DNA of 64,000 nucleotides from the NCBI GenBank assembly GCA_963931925.1, contig OZ007574.1, positions 37,914,938 to 37,978,937 on the forward strand, in the 5' to 3' direction. The notes below the pieces were generated by a model. It made no database searches. It had not been told where the DNA came from and worked only from the letters and a program-made list of their open reading frames with translations. Positions within the stretch are counted from its first letter, which is position 1; each line of letters starts with the position of its first letter. Of the stretch, positions 46,546-58,291 are shown piece after piece. Both the position numbers and the translations under genes were made by a program. The stretch comes from Onchidella celtica. Its lineage: Eukaryota; Mollusca; Gastropoda; Systellommatophora; Onchidiidae.

Positions 46546-48360
46546 CAGAAAGATACCGCACTTTCCCAAGTCTCTGTAACGCACAGCGTATATTGTTTCC
46601 GTACTCTGAAGTAGAACTACTCGCTGCTCTATAATCATGTTCATCTTTTTTCAGTTTTTCAGCAGGCAATTTACCGTCTCCTCTGTTTGTCATAGTGGAT
46701 GTTTACACACTGTAATTCTTCTTCTTTCCTTTGAACTAAAACAATAGGAAGTCGGAGATAACTGTTCGGCTGTATATATACCAGTATGTGTATGAGATGC
46801 TATTATATATATAATACACTCAAAACCAGTGTTGATCCAGCTAGAGTAGTTACAAATTAAAGGGGACGAATGACATTCAAATATATACAACCAGTTAGAT
46901 GACAAGGAAATATGACAGTTTTCAGGTTATGGGAATGAGTATGCATGCACAGAAACTATAAGCATGAAAGGGGGGGGGGGTGTACTAAGCCCGAGACATC
47001 AAAGCCAGTTGCTGACAGAATAACTGACATCCCAAGAAATCGTGGCTGAATCTGACTGTCTGACCAGGCTTAGTGTGTTGGATCTACCCGGATTTGCTGA
47101 GAAAATATAGGAAATTATGGTGTGCAGTTCTTGTCTGCCAGCAACTGACTGTGTCGTTCCGGGATTTAATATGATATCCTCTGAAAGCTGGTGGCTCACA
47201 GAGTCAACTCGTGTGTTTTGCGTTTTTTTTTTTGTGTCGGTGAGCGAGGTCTCTCTCTCCGCCTGCTTATTCACGACAGTTTTGACACTCTCGAACTAGT
47301 GAGGCAGGCATGGCATGTTTCAGTGCCGCCTGTGGGCGGGGTCCCGTTTAACTCCATAGTCCACATCTCATACGGAAACCGAGGAAAACCAGTCTTGAAA
47401 CAGTATGTCAACAGTGCAAAAAGCGGAATAGAACGCGTGTACCAAGCCAGCATCCTTACGTCATCCCGACGTAGATTTGATTTGGATATCTTTGAGTTGG
47501 TAGGATTACCGTAGAGGGGAGGGGAGGCGAACTACATCAAACCGACGGGGGTGCAATGTTGTAACCAGCAGATCTACGTGGAAATGATGTTATTCTTGTG
47601 CACCAACTTGAGGTCAGTTCTACGCTACGTATTGACCTAGAGTAATAGCTTCCCACTCTGATCTATTCTCTATCTGTATGTGTTTGTATGTGTTTGCCCA
47701 TGTGTGCCTTAGAGTCTGGACTCTAAGCACATCAATTTTTGTTTAGATCTAGGCATTTATCCAACCAGTGAACGAAGAATCGAGTATCTTAGATTTCTAA
47801 CATTTTGCAGTCGATGCAATTAAAAAATGAGTGGTTGTGGTTATTGCAGTAGAAGTGACGGTAAATGTTTCATGCTATGTTTTAATCTGAACTTGTAACG
47901 CCAGGAAAGGCTGATAAAAATTTAAAAGCGTTTAATTTTCAGTGTCACACACTGTTTCTCTCACATTCAGTGGTAGTATTCCCTCATCCCAGAATGAAAA
48001 TAATGAAAATTTTATGTGGAAATGATGTACCGAGCACTGAGTCTTTGTCATGTAATGTATTCTCTGTGTCTGTTCTAGGACAATGTTGTCAACAGAATTC
48101 GATTTTTCTCGCGAGCATTTTGCGATAAAACTCAGCCATGTATGTTGTTTCCCCCCCCCCCCCCTGGGATTTGCGAGTTTCTGAAATCTTCTACAATTTC
48201 ATGCGTCGTATAAAGTAATTCTCGGTTAATTTCTGTGACATTTCATTCAAAGTCAACGGCAGAGAGTTGACAAGTGAGTTGTGTGGATTGCCATGAGGAC
48301 AACTGTCGCGACCTTAGAACTTGTTTGTTCATTTTCTGAAGAAAAAAAAATGGATATCTT
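46546..48360. other. No gene seen
   Basis: G and C tracts occur near 46971-46980 and 48151-48165. The plus frame at 47191-47514 (107 codons) has no recognised domain and no clear splice context. Positions 47530-47635 are distantly related to 42900-43010. Confidence 0.35.
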
Positions 48361-48553
48361 TTAGTATGTAGAAGAGTTCTAACAAATGCATACATTGACA
48401 CTTGTTTAAAATGCGTTGTGACACTGACCAAGCCGTTTCAAAGTTCCGATTTTTTTCTCACTCCTGATCATACTATAGCCGCACACGTTTTTTGTCGAAT
48501 TTCTCAGTTGTGCAGAAAGTGGAGTTGGAACACACAAGAGAACTATGGTCGCG
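48361..48553 (+). repeat. Interspersed repeat R, copy
   Basis: It begins ttagtatgtagaagag and ends near ggtcgcg, parallel to 9928-10126. Positions 48320-48360 are also similar to the sequence before the 45371 copy. Confidence 0.7.
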
Positions 48554-50087
48554 CTATGAAATATCCTATTCATTTTCTAGAGGAGAAGGTACGATACAAT
48601 AGAATTACTAGTTTGTTCTAAGCTTATTTCTGATGTTTTTTTGTGATTTACTGTATGCATGAGAGCTTTTTTTCTAATGCGGGGCATTGCAACGTACCGG
48701 TACGACCATTTAGTTATTTATTTATTTACTACTTTGTTTATTTATTTATTTTATTAACTTATTTATTTATCGTTTACTTTGGCCAGATTTTGGCTTTGTT
48801 GCAAGCCATGTTGCGATGCGGACCTTACAGGTTTGCCGTAGTCTGGGTGCGCACATGTAACTTTGTTGCGTTGCCATTGCATAGCAGTCACGGTGCTTTA
48901 AAAAAAAAAAAAAAATCTAGGCCACCGAATTTCCATGCGCACACATTCGAGACACGGACACATTGCAACGGAAACATGAATTTAATACTCAACAACTGCA
49001 ACACTACACCATGTTGCATGCGTGAGCTAAGAAGAACGATAATTTTTTAGTGATGATTTTTTTTGTTTGTTGAAGTTGTTGCTTCGTTTTTGTATGTTAT
49101 ATAATAACTAGCAGAGTACCCGTTCGATGAACAGGTTTGTGTAGGTTTGTTGTTTTTGTTGTAAAACTTAAGACGCCTGTGAACTGAGGAAGGCATTAAT
49201 GCTGCATAGATAGCTTAAGAGAGATATGCAACAACAAAGGACACCACTTCAGACCGAAAGAAATAAGAACAAAAGCCGAGATGCGTAGGGTCATCCCCAA
49301 AACTCAGCGATAGGACAGTACACAGTGTGCCGTGGTGCGCACCGAAAATTTTCAGGAAGTGATGACGTCATAAAAACCTACAGTATGTCAATGAGCCTAG
49401 TGAAAATTGGGGAAACAGTAAATTTCCAATAAAAAAAAAACTACACCGATTTGAGACTTCTATTAAAAACTGTGCACTCTTACATCCTATAATCATTCCG
49501 CTTACAACAAAAACAACAACATGACTATTAAAAAGCAAACAACATCTGTCAGTGGGACAAGTTTGCTGTGTTTCTCGTCTTGTAATTTGGTTGTTGTAGT
49601 CCGTTTATCTTGTTGTTGTTTTTTAACTCTTTTCCTCATGTCAGAACACTTCCATTATCGCAACAACAACAACAACAACAATAATAACAACACCAATAAC
49701 AAAAACAACAACAAAGACAACAACATCAATGGAACAACAATAAAAACAACATCGATAATAACAGATGAAAGGAGCTCGACTCTTCTTCGCAGTGAGTGTA
49801 TAATCTATATAATTGCCGTTTCGGCCTTCTTTGCTTGTGGAGAGAAGCAGAAACTAAATTGCCCAACAATGTATGATAATTGCTTTGCCTCTCTTATCAT
49901 CTTCCATCCAATTATCATCAGCTTGAAACAGCCTTCGATGTTTTTTTAAAAGGTCACAATTTCATAGTCAGACAATCTTACACAAAACACAAGAAACCAT
50001 TTCAGAAGGAGACGGCTGCCTTCAGCCCCGTCCTTTCATCTCTAGATCTATTAGGCCCTGTATTTAACTCAGGCATGCACCAGGCCA
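48554..50087. other. No gene seen; ATTT and AAC microsatellites
   Basis: TTTA repeats lie at 48712-48775. Positions 48809-49030 are a diverged relative of the TIR element at 2761. A transposon-end-like actagcagagtacccg lies at 49109. An AAC/AAT microsatellite at 49660-49740 gives the asparagine-rich frame. Confidence 0.4.
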
Positions 50088-50812
50088 TTTTGATTGGCTG
50101 AAAAGTTGGATGGTGACGTCATGACCTTGCGTTTCAGTGAAATCTAACTGGTCGGCTGGTGCAAGAGATGTCAAGGAAACCAGAGAGTGTGTATTTCTAG
50201 AAAGATCTCACTGCAAAGACAGTGTGCTTATCTGTTTAGCGTGGTTTGGTCATATTTTTGGGGTGATTGAAACTATTCAGAGGCGTTTGTAAGTTCTTAC
50301 GCTCCGTGGAAATGCGCAAACGCGTATTGTTTACCTCAGCGACCTACTTTCCGCTCCATGCTAACAATGGTTTCGCGGAGCCTTCCCTGTCCCACAGTGC
50401 AAATCGGCCAATAATAGTGAATTCTTTCTATAAATTTATAGACCCTTTCAACTTCCGCGTTACGGTTCTTTGCGGGGAGCCGCACGGCTTCGAAAAGCAC
50501 CGTGTAGGGCAAAAACCTCAACTTGCCTTGATGATGGCATCTGAATATGTGCACATTCAAAGCAAAGATGCATTTTTATGCCAGAACCAGCACGTAACCG
50601 GTTTGTACAGTTGGGTGCCCAACAAGAGGATGGCATCGTTTGACCGTTGACCACCGCTTCTGCCCTACAATTGGGTCATGCCACCATTTTGTTTGCAAAT
50701 CACGTTATATGGAGGACGGTAAATTAAAAGGGTCTATACTCTCTGGTGAAATGCAATGCAGTGATGTCACCACCCAACTAGCTGGCCAATCAGATTGGCT
50801 AAGGCGAGCTTA
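50088..50812. mobile_element. Composite inverted-repeat element enclosing the first THAP-type repeat
   Basis: The left arm (50095-50148: gattggctgaaaa, gttggatggtgacgtcat) is inverted relative to the right arm (50741-50800: gatgtcaccacccaac, ggccaatcagattggc). The enclosed DNA contains the THAP-type repeat at 50437-50738 and about 290 bp of other sequence. Confidence 0.55.
50437..50738 (-). pseudogene. THAP zinc-finger start within a TIR repeat, copy 1
   Basis: The ends TATAGACCCTTT and aaagggtctata are inverted repeats. On the minus strand an ATG at about 50636 opens MPSSCWAPNCTNRLRAGSGI, the first half of a THAP domain (C-x4-C with a following basic turn). The frame then diverges, and phrases resembling the rest of the domain appear in another frame, so it is broken. 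The distal C-x2-H pair is not readable. Upstream of the ATG are aaaatggtggc (plus 50681-50691) and a degraded cacgtg. It is a transposon relic or a captured first exon. Confidence 0.65.
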
Positions 50813-51354
50813 GGCTAGTACACTCGTACCAGTGTAAACCCTAACGCCACGTGAGTTCGTTAAACATACGATGTGGAATGCGGATCACACAGTGAAGACA
50901 CCGTATTAGTTGTAAGGATGTAAAAAAAATCAAGATGTCACCGCAAAGCGTTTGACATTTGACAACTGCAGAGGAGTGTCGCGACTGTCCAAGCACAGCT
51001 GTATTCGTGTTGTAGCTCACGGCGATACACAGTTCAAGTTCGAGTTTTTTCCTGCAGGTGGTCTTTCTTAAATATTTAAGTTTTTTGGACGATGAAGTCG
51101 CTCACTTAATTTTATATATTATTATGCCAAGTATAATGCGTCTGTGCAAGGCTATCATCGATTTTCCAGAAAACCGTATGTTCGGTTTACATGTATTTGA
51201 AATTTTGAATGGGCTCATATTTCAGCTTAGTGTTGTAGAAATGTTTCTTTAGTAACTGGGTCTTAAAGTATTTTTTACAAAGTGCCAAGAAGCAAACTCA
51301 AAATTAGGCTAGTCTAACCAAAAAGCCTAGAAACATGCGGTTTTCACTCAAATT
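50813..51354. other. No gene seen
   Basis: The small frame at 51058-51252 has no domain. Nothing else was recognised. Confidence 0.35.
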
Positions 51355-51660
51355 CATGTATGAAAATGTAATTTCCCACGGACAAATGACATTGTAGGTA
51401 TATACATGTATGAAAATGTAATTTCCCACGGACAAATGACATTGTAGGTATAGACATGTATGAAAATGTAATTTCCCACGGACAAATGACATTGTAGGTA
51501 TAGACATGTATGAAAATGTAATTTCCCACGGACAAATGACATTGTAGGTATAGACATGTATGAAAATGTAATTTCCCACGGACAAATGACATTGTAGGTA
51601 TAGACATGTATGAAAATGTAATTTCCCACGGACAAATGACATTGTAGGTATAGACATGTA
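51355..51660. repeat. 50-bp tandem repeat, six copies
   Basis: Each unit contains tgtatgaaaatgtaatttcc, then cacggacaaatgac and attgtaggtat. Copies differ by at most one or two bases (tatacatg versus tagacatg). Because 50 is not a multiple of three and no minus-strand frame meets a stop, all three antisense frames stay open for about 90-117 codons. Confidence 0.95.
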
Positions 51661-52109
51661 TATATAAATAATATTTAAAGAAAAAAAAACACACCCTTTT
51701 TTTCTTCTTTGTCTTTCTTTATTTTATTGAATTTTTTTTTCCTTTTAAATTTCTTTTCTATTTGTTGAAATTTCTATCTTGTGCCATTTCTTTTCCCGAC
51801 GAAGGTAAATTATGCCTGAAGCTTCATTGTTGTCCTTTCTTTTCCCTTGTGTTTGATTTGTACTGTTTCTGCATTATTTCGTATGCGAGACTTTTGCTAC
51901 ATACAACTTTTTCTTTTTGGCACATTTTGACTGTGCATGTGGGTATTAAACTCGGCGAAGACAATTTTCAAAGTTCAGCCTTACTTTTTCTGTTCAAAGT
52001 GTTGTTTTATATTTATTTCCTGTTCGTGTTTGGTTAAAAAAGGAGAAAAAAATGTGTCCTTAGTGTGTCTTCCTTGGACAATTTTGTGACACTTTCCCAT
52101 CGCTATCAT
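51661..52109. other. No gene seen; T-rich
   Basis: Positions 51870-51900 (gtttctgcattatttcg) resemble 31398-31425, marking a faint dispersed repeat. No gene. Confidence 0.35.
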
Positions 52110-52369
52110 AGTAGTTCTTGTTCGTTTCTACTCCACCTTTTGCACAGCGGAGATCTTCGGTGTGAAACGTTTTGCGGCTTTAGTTATTATGTTAAGGAGT
52201 TAGAATAAAATTTAATCGGAACAGTGAAACAGCTTGATAAGTCAGTGCCACAACGCCTTTTAAACAAGTGTCAAAGTCTGCATTTGTTATACCTCTTCTA
52301 CATACTGAAAGATCTTCAGATTTAAAAAAAATGCCAGATGGAACAAACAAGAACTAAAGTCACGCGAAT
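52110..52369. mobile_element. Foldback copy of repeat R
   Basis: The left end gttcttgttcgtttc and the right end gaacaaacaagaactaaagt are inverted. The interior is a minus-orientation repeat R (ttaaggagttagaa, cggaacagtgaaacagct, cctcttctacatactga). It shows that repeat R has the gaacaaacaagaac sequence at both ends in at least one copy. Confidence 0.65.
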
Positions 52370-52723
52370 GTAGCATTAAATTATCACGGTGTAAAAACAA
52401 AATAATTATGCCAATCAAGATGCCTAGGAAAGCACTTTAAAGGACCATTTTTTATCTCAAAAATTATTTGAGATATTGACTTCAAATAAAAAGCAAAATA
52501 CGCAAAAAAGGCCCCTCTTTCATAATAGTTGTATATCTCAAAATGTGAAATTTCACCCATGTGAAGGGTTTTCCTAGAGCACCACACATTCTTGTAAGAG
52601 CCAGGGCTTAATCTAGGCTGTTCATCTTGTCAATATGGATAAAAGCGAATGTTTGTGTGTCTGTGCGTGTGTGTGTGTTTATGTGTTCGTAAAAATCTCA
52701 TACAGCTCGGATATACACCCTTT
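52370..52723. other. No gene seen
   Basis: AT-rich spacer with a short GT microsatellite at 52661-52680. Confidence 0.35.
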
Positions 52724-52997
52724 TCACTTCCGCGTTACGATTGTTTGCGGGGAGCCGCACGGCTTTGAAAAGCACCGTGTAGGGCAAACACCTCCACTTG
52801 CCTTAGTGATGGCATCTGAATATGTGCAGTCTAAGCAAAGATACATTTTTATGGCAGAACCAGCGCGTAACGGGTTAGTACAGTTGGGTGCCCAACAAGA
52901 GGATGGCATCGTTTGACCGTTGTCCACTTGGGGCACGCCGCCATTTTGTTTGTAAATCACGTGATATGGAGGACGGTAAATGAAAAAGGTCCATACA
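52724..52997 (-). pseudogene. THAP zinc-finger start within a TIR repeat, copy 2
   Basis: Closely similar to 50437-50738. The minus-strand ATG at about 52909 opens MPSSCWAPNCTNPLRAGSAI, again the N-terminal half of a THAP motif, and the frame continues to about 52724 without the distal C-x2-H. Upstream are ACAAAATGGCGGC (minus strand, plus 52937-52949) and ATCACGTGAT (52956-52965), intact here. The terminal repeats are more degraded than in copy 1. The open frame extends 5' of the ATG into the neighbouring repeat at 53005-53165. Confidence 0.65.
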
Positions 52998-53004
52998 TTA
53001 AATC

Positions 53005-53165
53005 TTGAAGATGCCTTCCTTTCGCCATGCAAAAGCCTATTTTTACTTTTGGAGGCTTCAAATGGTGGGGAAGTTTTCTGTTTTTTGTTTTTGAGTTCCA
53101 TTTGTGTCGCTGACTGCTTCCATCCCCTTCTCCTTTTCACAGGCGCATGAGCCCCTGATGTCATC
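53005..53165. repeat. Dispersed repeat shared with 23195-23355
   Basis: See the copy at 23195. Here it directly adjoins the second THAP-type repeat on its promoter side. Confidence 0.55.
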
Positions 53166-56112
53166 CACAAACTACCCAGTGCGCAAAGCGTTCAGTTGGT
53201 GCGTAGTGTCCTGCCGCGCATGAGTTCTGAAACAAGACTGTGGATTATTAGGAGAAATTGTCTCGATCAGAGACCTGGAGAAAGAAGAGTGGGAAAACAG
53301 GTTTATCCCGCCTAACACCGGGTATCTCATATAGTTATATAATGAAACTGATAAAATATATGGTACACGACATCGTTTACATAAGTTTATTATCAAACTC
53401 TGTTCGCTCACCTTCTTGTATGTTCGTCCATATCCACAACTGTATTATCAGACATTAAAGGAATTCAGCTTCTGAAGAGAAGGGATATACAGATAAGAAT
53501 GAGAGAGATCTCATTTTTGCCCTTTTGAGGAAATTGGGGATGCCGCTCGGTCATAAGTAGAATTAAATAGTTCCGTATAAATTTGATTATATTGGAACAA
53601 TTTTCAGAAGCTGTTTTTTTGTGGATCTGAAAAGAATTTTGTAACTATCTACAATCGTTTTTAAATCAAATTGTAGATCTCAACCTCTTTCAGAAAGGAC
53701 AAGACTCGCTGTATGTCCTCGCCAGAAAATAATTCTTTCATGCCATATCTACGGCCCTGGCAAGTAAAGAGTTAAAGGTCAGCTTCCATAATTTCATTAA
53801 CCTTGATGAGATGGGCCTACCAGATTGGTATAAGACCCGTGTTATGAGCCTCAGTGTTCTGAATATGAGTTGATTTCTAATAATTGTATCTGTTGCAAGC
53901 ATTCCTCGGCGCGTACCTTTGCCATCGAGTCGTGTGTCATTGTGACTTCCTAATTACGAGCATTGAGCTCTCGGTGCAGAAAAGCAAACATGATTTAAGG
54001 GTAAGTTTTCAAGCAGGGTTGAGGTATTCGACACAGGTATTCGAACATTGGAACAGCGACCTGTGTTGAATATTCATGAGACTAGTTTTGAAATTAATCG
54101 ACGCTCAGAGGTATGAGACGCTTTGTTTTGTTTTTTCATAAGCAGTTTACGGGAAGACAGTTTCGAAATTTAACGCTTTACTCCTCTGAAAAAGCTAATT
54201 ACAAAGAAGGCAATATAGTTGTGAGAATTTTTGAAGACAGGAATCAAGAAATACAATACTTCGGCTTGTTTAACTATCCCCATTAACGTAAGTTAATGAT
54301 TTTAATGGTGTTTTTTTAATGGATTTGCGGTTCTTGTAAAGAAATCTTCAGCTTTTCGAAGCAGTGTGGTACAGACGTGCGAACAGACCGCACGTTCGAA
54401 TGATGATTAAGGCATAATAAATAATATTCGATATTGTTTCGAATAAAACTATTTGCTTTTCGATCCTACACGAGTTTCAAGTGCTGTCATGGACACCGAA
54501 GGTTCATATATCTGTCGACTTCTTGTGATTTAGGACACTGCTCGTAATGAGTGTTGTGACATCCAGTTATATGCGCACGTGTCGAACGGAAAAAGCTCGT
54601 GTGTGCTTGGGTTGCTTGTTAATCTTTTAGCTCTACAAGAATTGAATAAAAAAAGGTTAAAAGATTTTCGACCGTTGAAATAAGCACAGAAAAATTGTTT
54701 GGGCAACTTTGCAGGAGAAGCAAAACATTTTTTTTATTTTAGCACAAATGGTCTAGTTAATAATTATGTATTTTGGAAAATTTGATATTCAATAACTTTT
54801 TAGCTTAGGGGTCGATAACCAAGATCATTCGATGCAGCTTTGAATGTGGTTGAATATATATAATACAAAAATCAATTTTGGAATTTTTGATTCACTGTGA
54901 TGAAAACTAGTTTTAGCTATCCTTAAAATTCATTCAGTGATCTACTGAAAAATTGAATCAGAGAGGGAATTTGCTTGCTATTCTCCGAGCCATCAACTGG
55001 ATTTTGCAGTACCATTCTGCATGTGGATTGTCGGAAAGACACGAGTAATACTCTTTAAAAATCCAGTAAGGTTTGAGAATAAAAGCTGATTTGGTGTGTC
55101 ATTTGTATTACTAAAAAGAAAAAAATTCTTTGCTCTAAAAGCTATGATCACATGAATCTTCAATCGTCGATTTCTCCAAAGTTGAAGGAAGGGAGTTTGA
55201 ACCTTGTCATTCTCAAAGGGCGAGATGTTAAGAAGCGTTAAACTGTGCGAATGCGACTGCGGAAATGAAAATGTGCCATTAGTTCTCATAATGTTGGTGA
55301 TTATTCCTGCATGACTGGTTTATGAAATACTTTTTTTTTCTTCGCCAGTGGTGAAATCCAGGTCAGGTCAATAGTGGTGTTGATCACGTAAGGCACTGAG
55401 GAGTTCATACCGCACGTTGATTAGACGTGTTTCTGTTGGTCAAGGATGTCGTCTAATTGGAGCGCGTGGACAGTGCGCCTCAAGGAGGGAATGAGGGCGA
55501 ACATATACAAGAGTGAGTATTAATTTTCTCCATGTGTTATCATTGTTTGAAGCTCTATTGTATTTAGGCTGTTGTTACTTGTACGTACGTACCCCAACAG
55601 ATTTGGGCTAGGGCCGCGTACGCATACATACCCATCCCTAACCCCGTCCATATCCTCAACCCTAAATCTAATCGAATCCCTAACCCTGCCCCTTACAGTT
55701 TCAATAAAAAAACAGGTGGAAAAGAAAAACAGAATCTGAAAGAACAAATTAATTAAGGCTATTGTTATGAGCATTTTGGGAGGAGGTCTCTAGCTCTGGA
55801 GTTACCAAAGGTTTTAAAATACGTACCCCTAGCGCATGAAAAAACTTGGGGTCAGTCCCTACTTGTAACAACAATCTTGTATTTAAACTTTGCCGTAAAT
55901 TGTGGCTCGAATGGACCCAGAAGCAATTAAAAACGTTTGTAACTATCTTATTTCTGGGAATTTTTCCCCCTTGAAATCCCAGGTATTCCTTAATGACGTC
56001 ATTGCCCATCTTCCCATTGCTTTAAAATTTTAAAATAACGCATTTTTACTATTCCTACCCGTGCGTCCAGGGATCTCACGGACACTAGGCGTTTGAAGAA
56101 GAACTTATTGTA
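53166..56112. other. No convincing gene; degenerate TTAGGG-like stretch
   Basis: Positions 53277-53330 (caggtttatcccgcctaaca) resemble the repeat end at 16712-16740. On the minus strand, 55635-55700 contains several ttaggg/gttaggg phrases separated by other bases. A possible first coding exon at 55449-55510 is reported under findings. Other open frames have no domain. Confidence 0.35.
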
Positions 56113-56313
56113 GGATTTCACTGTCATACCCTTAGTTGTACGACCAGAGGTCTCAGATACAATTCACTCCTAAAGAGGATTTTATTGTCATACCCTTAGT
56201 TGTACCACCTGCGGTCTCAGATACACCCCACTCCTAAAGAGGATTTTATTATCATACCCTTAGTTGTACCACCTGGGGCCTCGGATACACCCCATTCCTA
56301 AAGAGATTTTATA
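56113..56313. repeat. 64-bp tandem repeat, about 3 copies
   Basis: Units start ggatttt/ggatttc at 56113, 56177 and 56241 and contain catacccttagttgtac and ctcctaaagag. The first unit resembles parts of the retrotransposon leader at 63320-63380 (tacgaccagag; tctcaaatacaattca). Confidence 0.8.
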
Positions 56314-58291
56314 TATCCCTGTTAGTATGTTCTGGAGTGTGACAGACACCATTGTCGCGATGTGGGTTAGATGGGGAGAATTCGACTGACACTCTTTCGA
56401 GGTCCGCTCCCACAATCGACGAACACACAAAAAAAATACTTGCACTCTAAAAACTAAATAAATCAATTGCTTTGATTTTTAGCAGAACTGTAGGGCAGTT
56501 TAATTACAGGAATTAATGTAACAAATATAATTATAAATATAAATATCAATTCAAAGGCAACTGAATCTAACTAATGAAACTACAGCTTTCTATAAAGACT
56601 AACTTATTCACTCTAACTACTTGCAGGTCATATGAGTTAGATGCCAAATAGAATCCGCGCACGTGGCGACGGATATAACAGTTTAAATTCTATTAATTCA
56701 ATGAGACATGTTATGATATGGACATTTCCTCTAGACACGCCATGGAGAATGCTTGTACAACCATGCGTTGTCTGGCGGTAGCTCTGAAACTGTCTTCAAA
56801 AGTAAGTAGAACGGTTCACTTTCATCATTACAAATTAGTATGAACTCTCACCATTAGGCCCTCACTGGGAGTGAGAGCGCTGGATGTAAACGCTGTGGGT
56901 TCATATCAAACCAAATAGCTTAGGCTCTGGAGCTTTAAATCATGGCGCTCCTCACAATATGGACTGCTCTATGTCTCTCATCTGGCTGAGGACTATCGCC
57001 GTCCACCTCGTAAATGGATTGTCTACATGTGGCATCTATCTAAGCTCTGCACGGGTTTAAATACTAAAGCTATGTCTCGACCTTCCGTCCAGATTCATAC
57101 ATTTGATTGGTGCAGTCGCTTCAGCTCAGCGTGCAATATTAATTTATGCTTGTCATGGCCTTGCGCCAAAATCAAGGTCAATTTTACGGTCTAGACAAAA
57201 TTTAAAATGCGAAACATTAACTACTAAAATCTTCAAACCCCGTGCTTTCTACTCTTATGCACGAATTTCCGAACGCCAACTAAGCGTCTAAATAAACTAC
57301 CTTTACTCGCCCCTTATCTATGTTAATCAAAATCACGGGGTCGAGAACTGCTCTGTCATTCCTAGCTATACATTTATTCTGTCTCGCCCCTCCTTCTCTC
57401 CATCTATCAGAAAAAAGGTGTTTCAAAACAAACTGTTCGCGAGAACAGCTCAAGGACAAATTACGCTGGTTATAATCAACAAGATCGTAAAAATTAACTC
57501 ACTGACGTCGTGACCTAGCACGGCATTTATGATCCTAATGTGATCATGACAACCATAAATTATTATGAAAGAGAGTATCATAATACAAAGTAAACTGCTC
57601 TTTAGAAACGTGGTGTCCATGAACCATTACAACGTACACCATCCATAGTTTTAGGCGGCGTACGGCAAAGGTTAAATATTTAGATTAGTACCGTATTGAG
57701 ACCAGTTGTTTTCTGTCGGATTTGACAAAGACTTCAGCTTCCTTTGAATCAGCTAGCGAAGCAGAATAATTGTTTTAGTTTCACCGGTGCGCGATTTCCC
57801 CTTCAACTCCAGTTCTTCACACCTAACACTTAAAACTAAAACCGGGTCAAAATTCTCTTTTCTCAGTGCACTGCCAGCCTTCCTGTGTGATTACACCTTT
57901 GGTTAATGACGGGCTGTGGCAGAAACTTTCAAGTAGTGCTTTTTTTTTTTTTCACTTTGGAGCCATCCATAAAGTTCATAGGCTCGGAAAGTGTTCAGTG
58001 TATGAGATACATACATAGGGGAGATGGGTTTCTAGTGATTGTGTGTTTCAATCAAGGCAATTACTTAAGTTTAGATTTATTATATATTTTGTCAAGAAAG
58101 TAAGTAGTAGGATTACATAAAAACAATCACATAAAGGCTGAAACAATCAAATAGTCCACGCAAACTACCAATCAAGTTTTACAACAGTAGGGCTCTTTTT
58201 ATTCACCATTTTACTGGCCGTGCGCTCGTACCAGTCGGGAAATGGTAGTTGGGGTGGGGATGGGGGGGGGGGAAGGTGGGAGGGGTGTGTG
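56314..58291. other. No gene seen; G-rich tract at right edge
   Basis: No domain was recognised. A G-rich tract (58230-58285) followed by a gtgtgtg run directly precedes the LTR. The region could include remains of a second LTR element, but no paired ends were found. Confidence 0.35.

Noticed and set aside
46015-46644. Serine/leucine-rich and arginine/glutamate-rich frames
   Set aside because: They come from the GA/GACA microsatellite.
47191-47514. Frame of 107 codons as a gene
   Set aside because: No recognisable domain, no convincing splice or start context, and an overlapping antisense frame of similar quality.
49521-49949. Asparagine-rich frame of 142 codons
   Set aside because: It is centred on an AAC/AAT microsatellite with no flanking domain.
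51304-51694. CRISPR-like regular array of near-identical units
   Set aside because: There are no unique spacers: the whole 50-bp unit repeats. The context is animal nuclear DNA. It is an ordinary tandem repeat.
55635-55700. Interstitial telomere array
   Set aside because: Only scattered ttaggg-like phrases separated by unrelated bases. It is not a tandem telomeric repeat.
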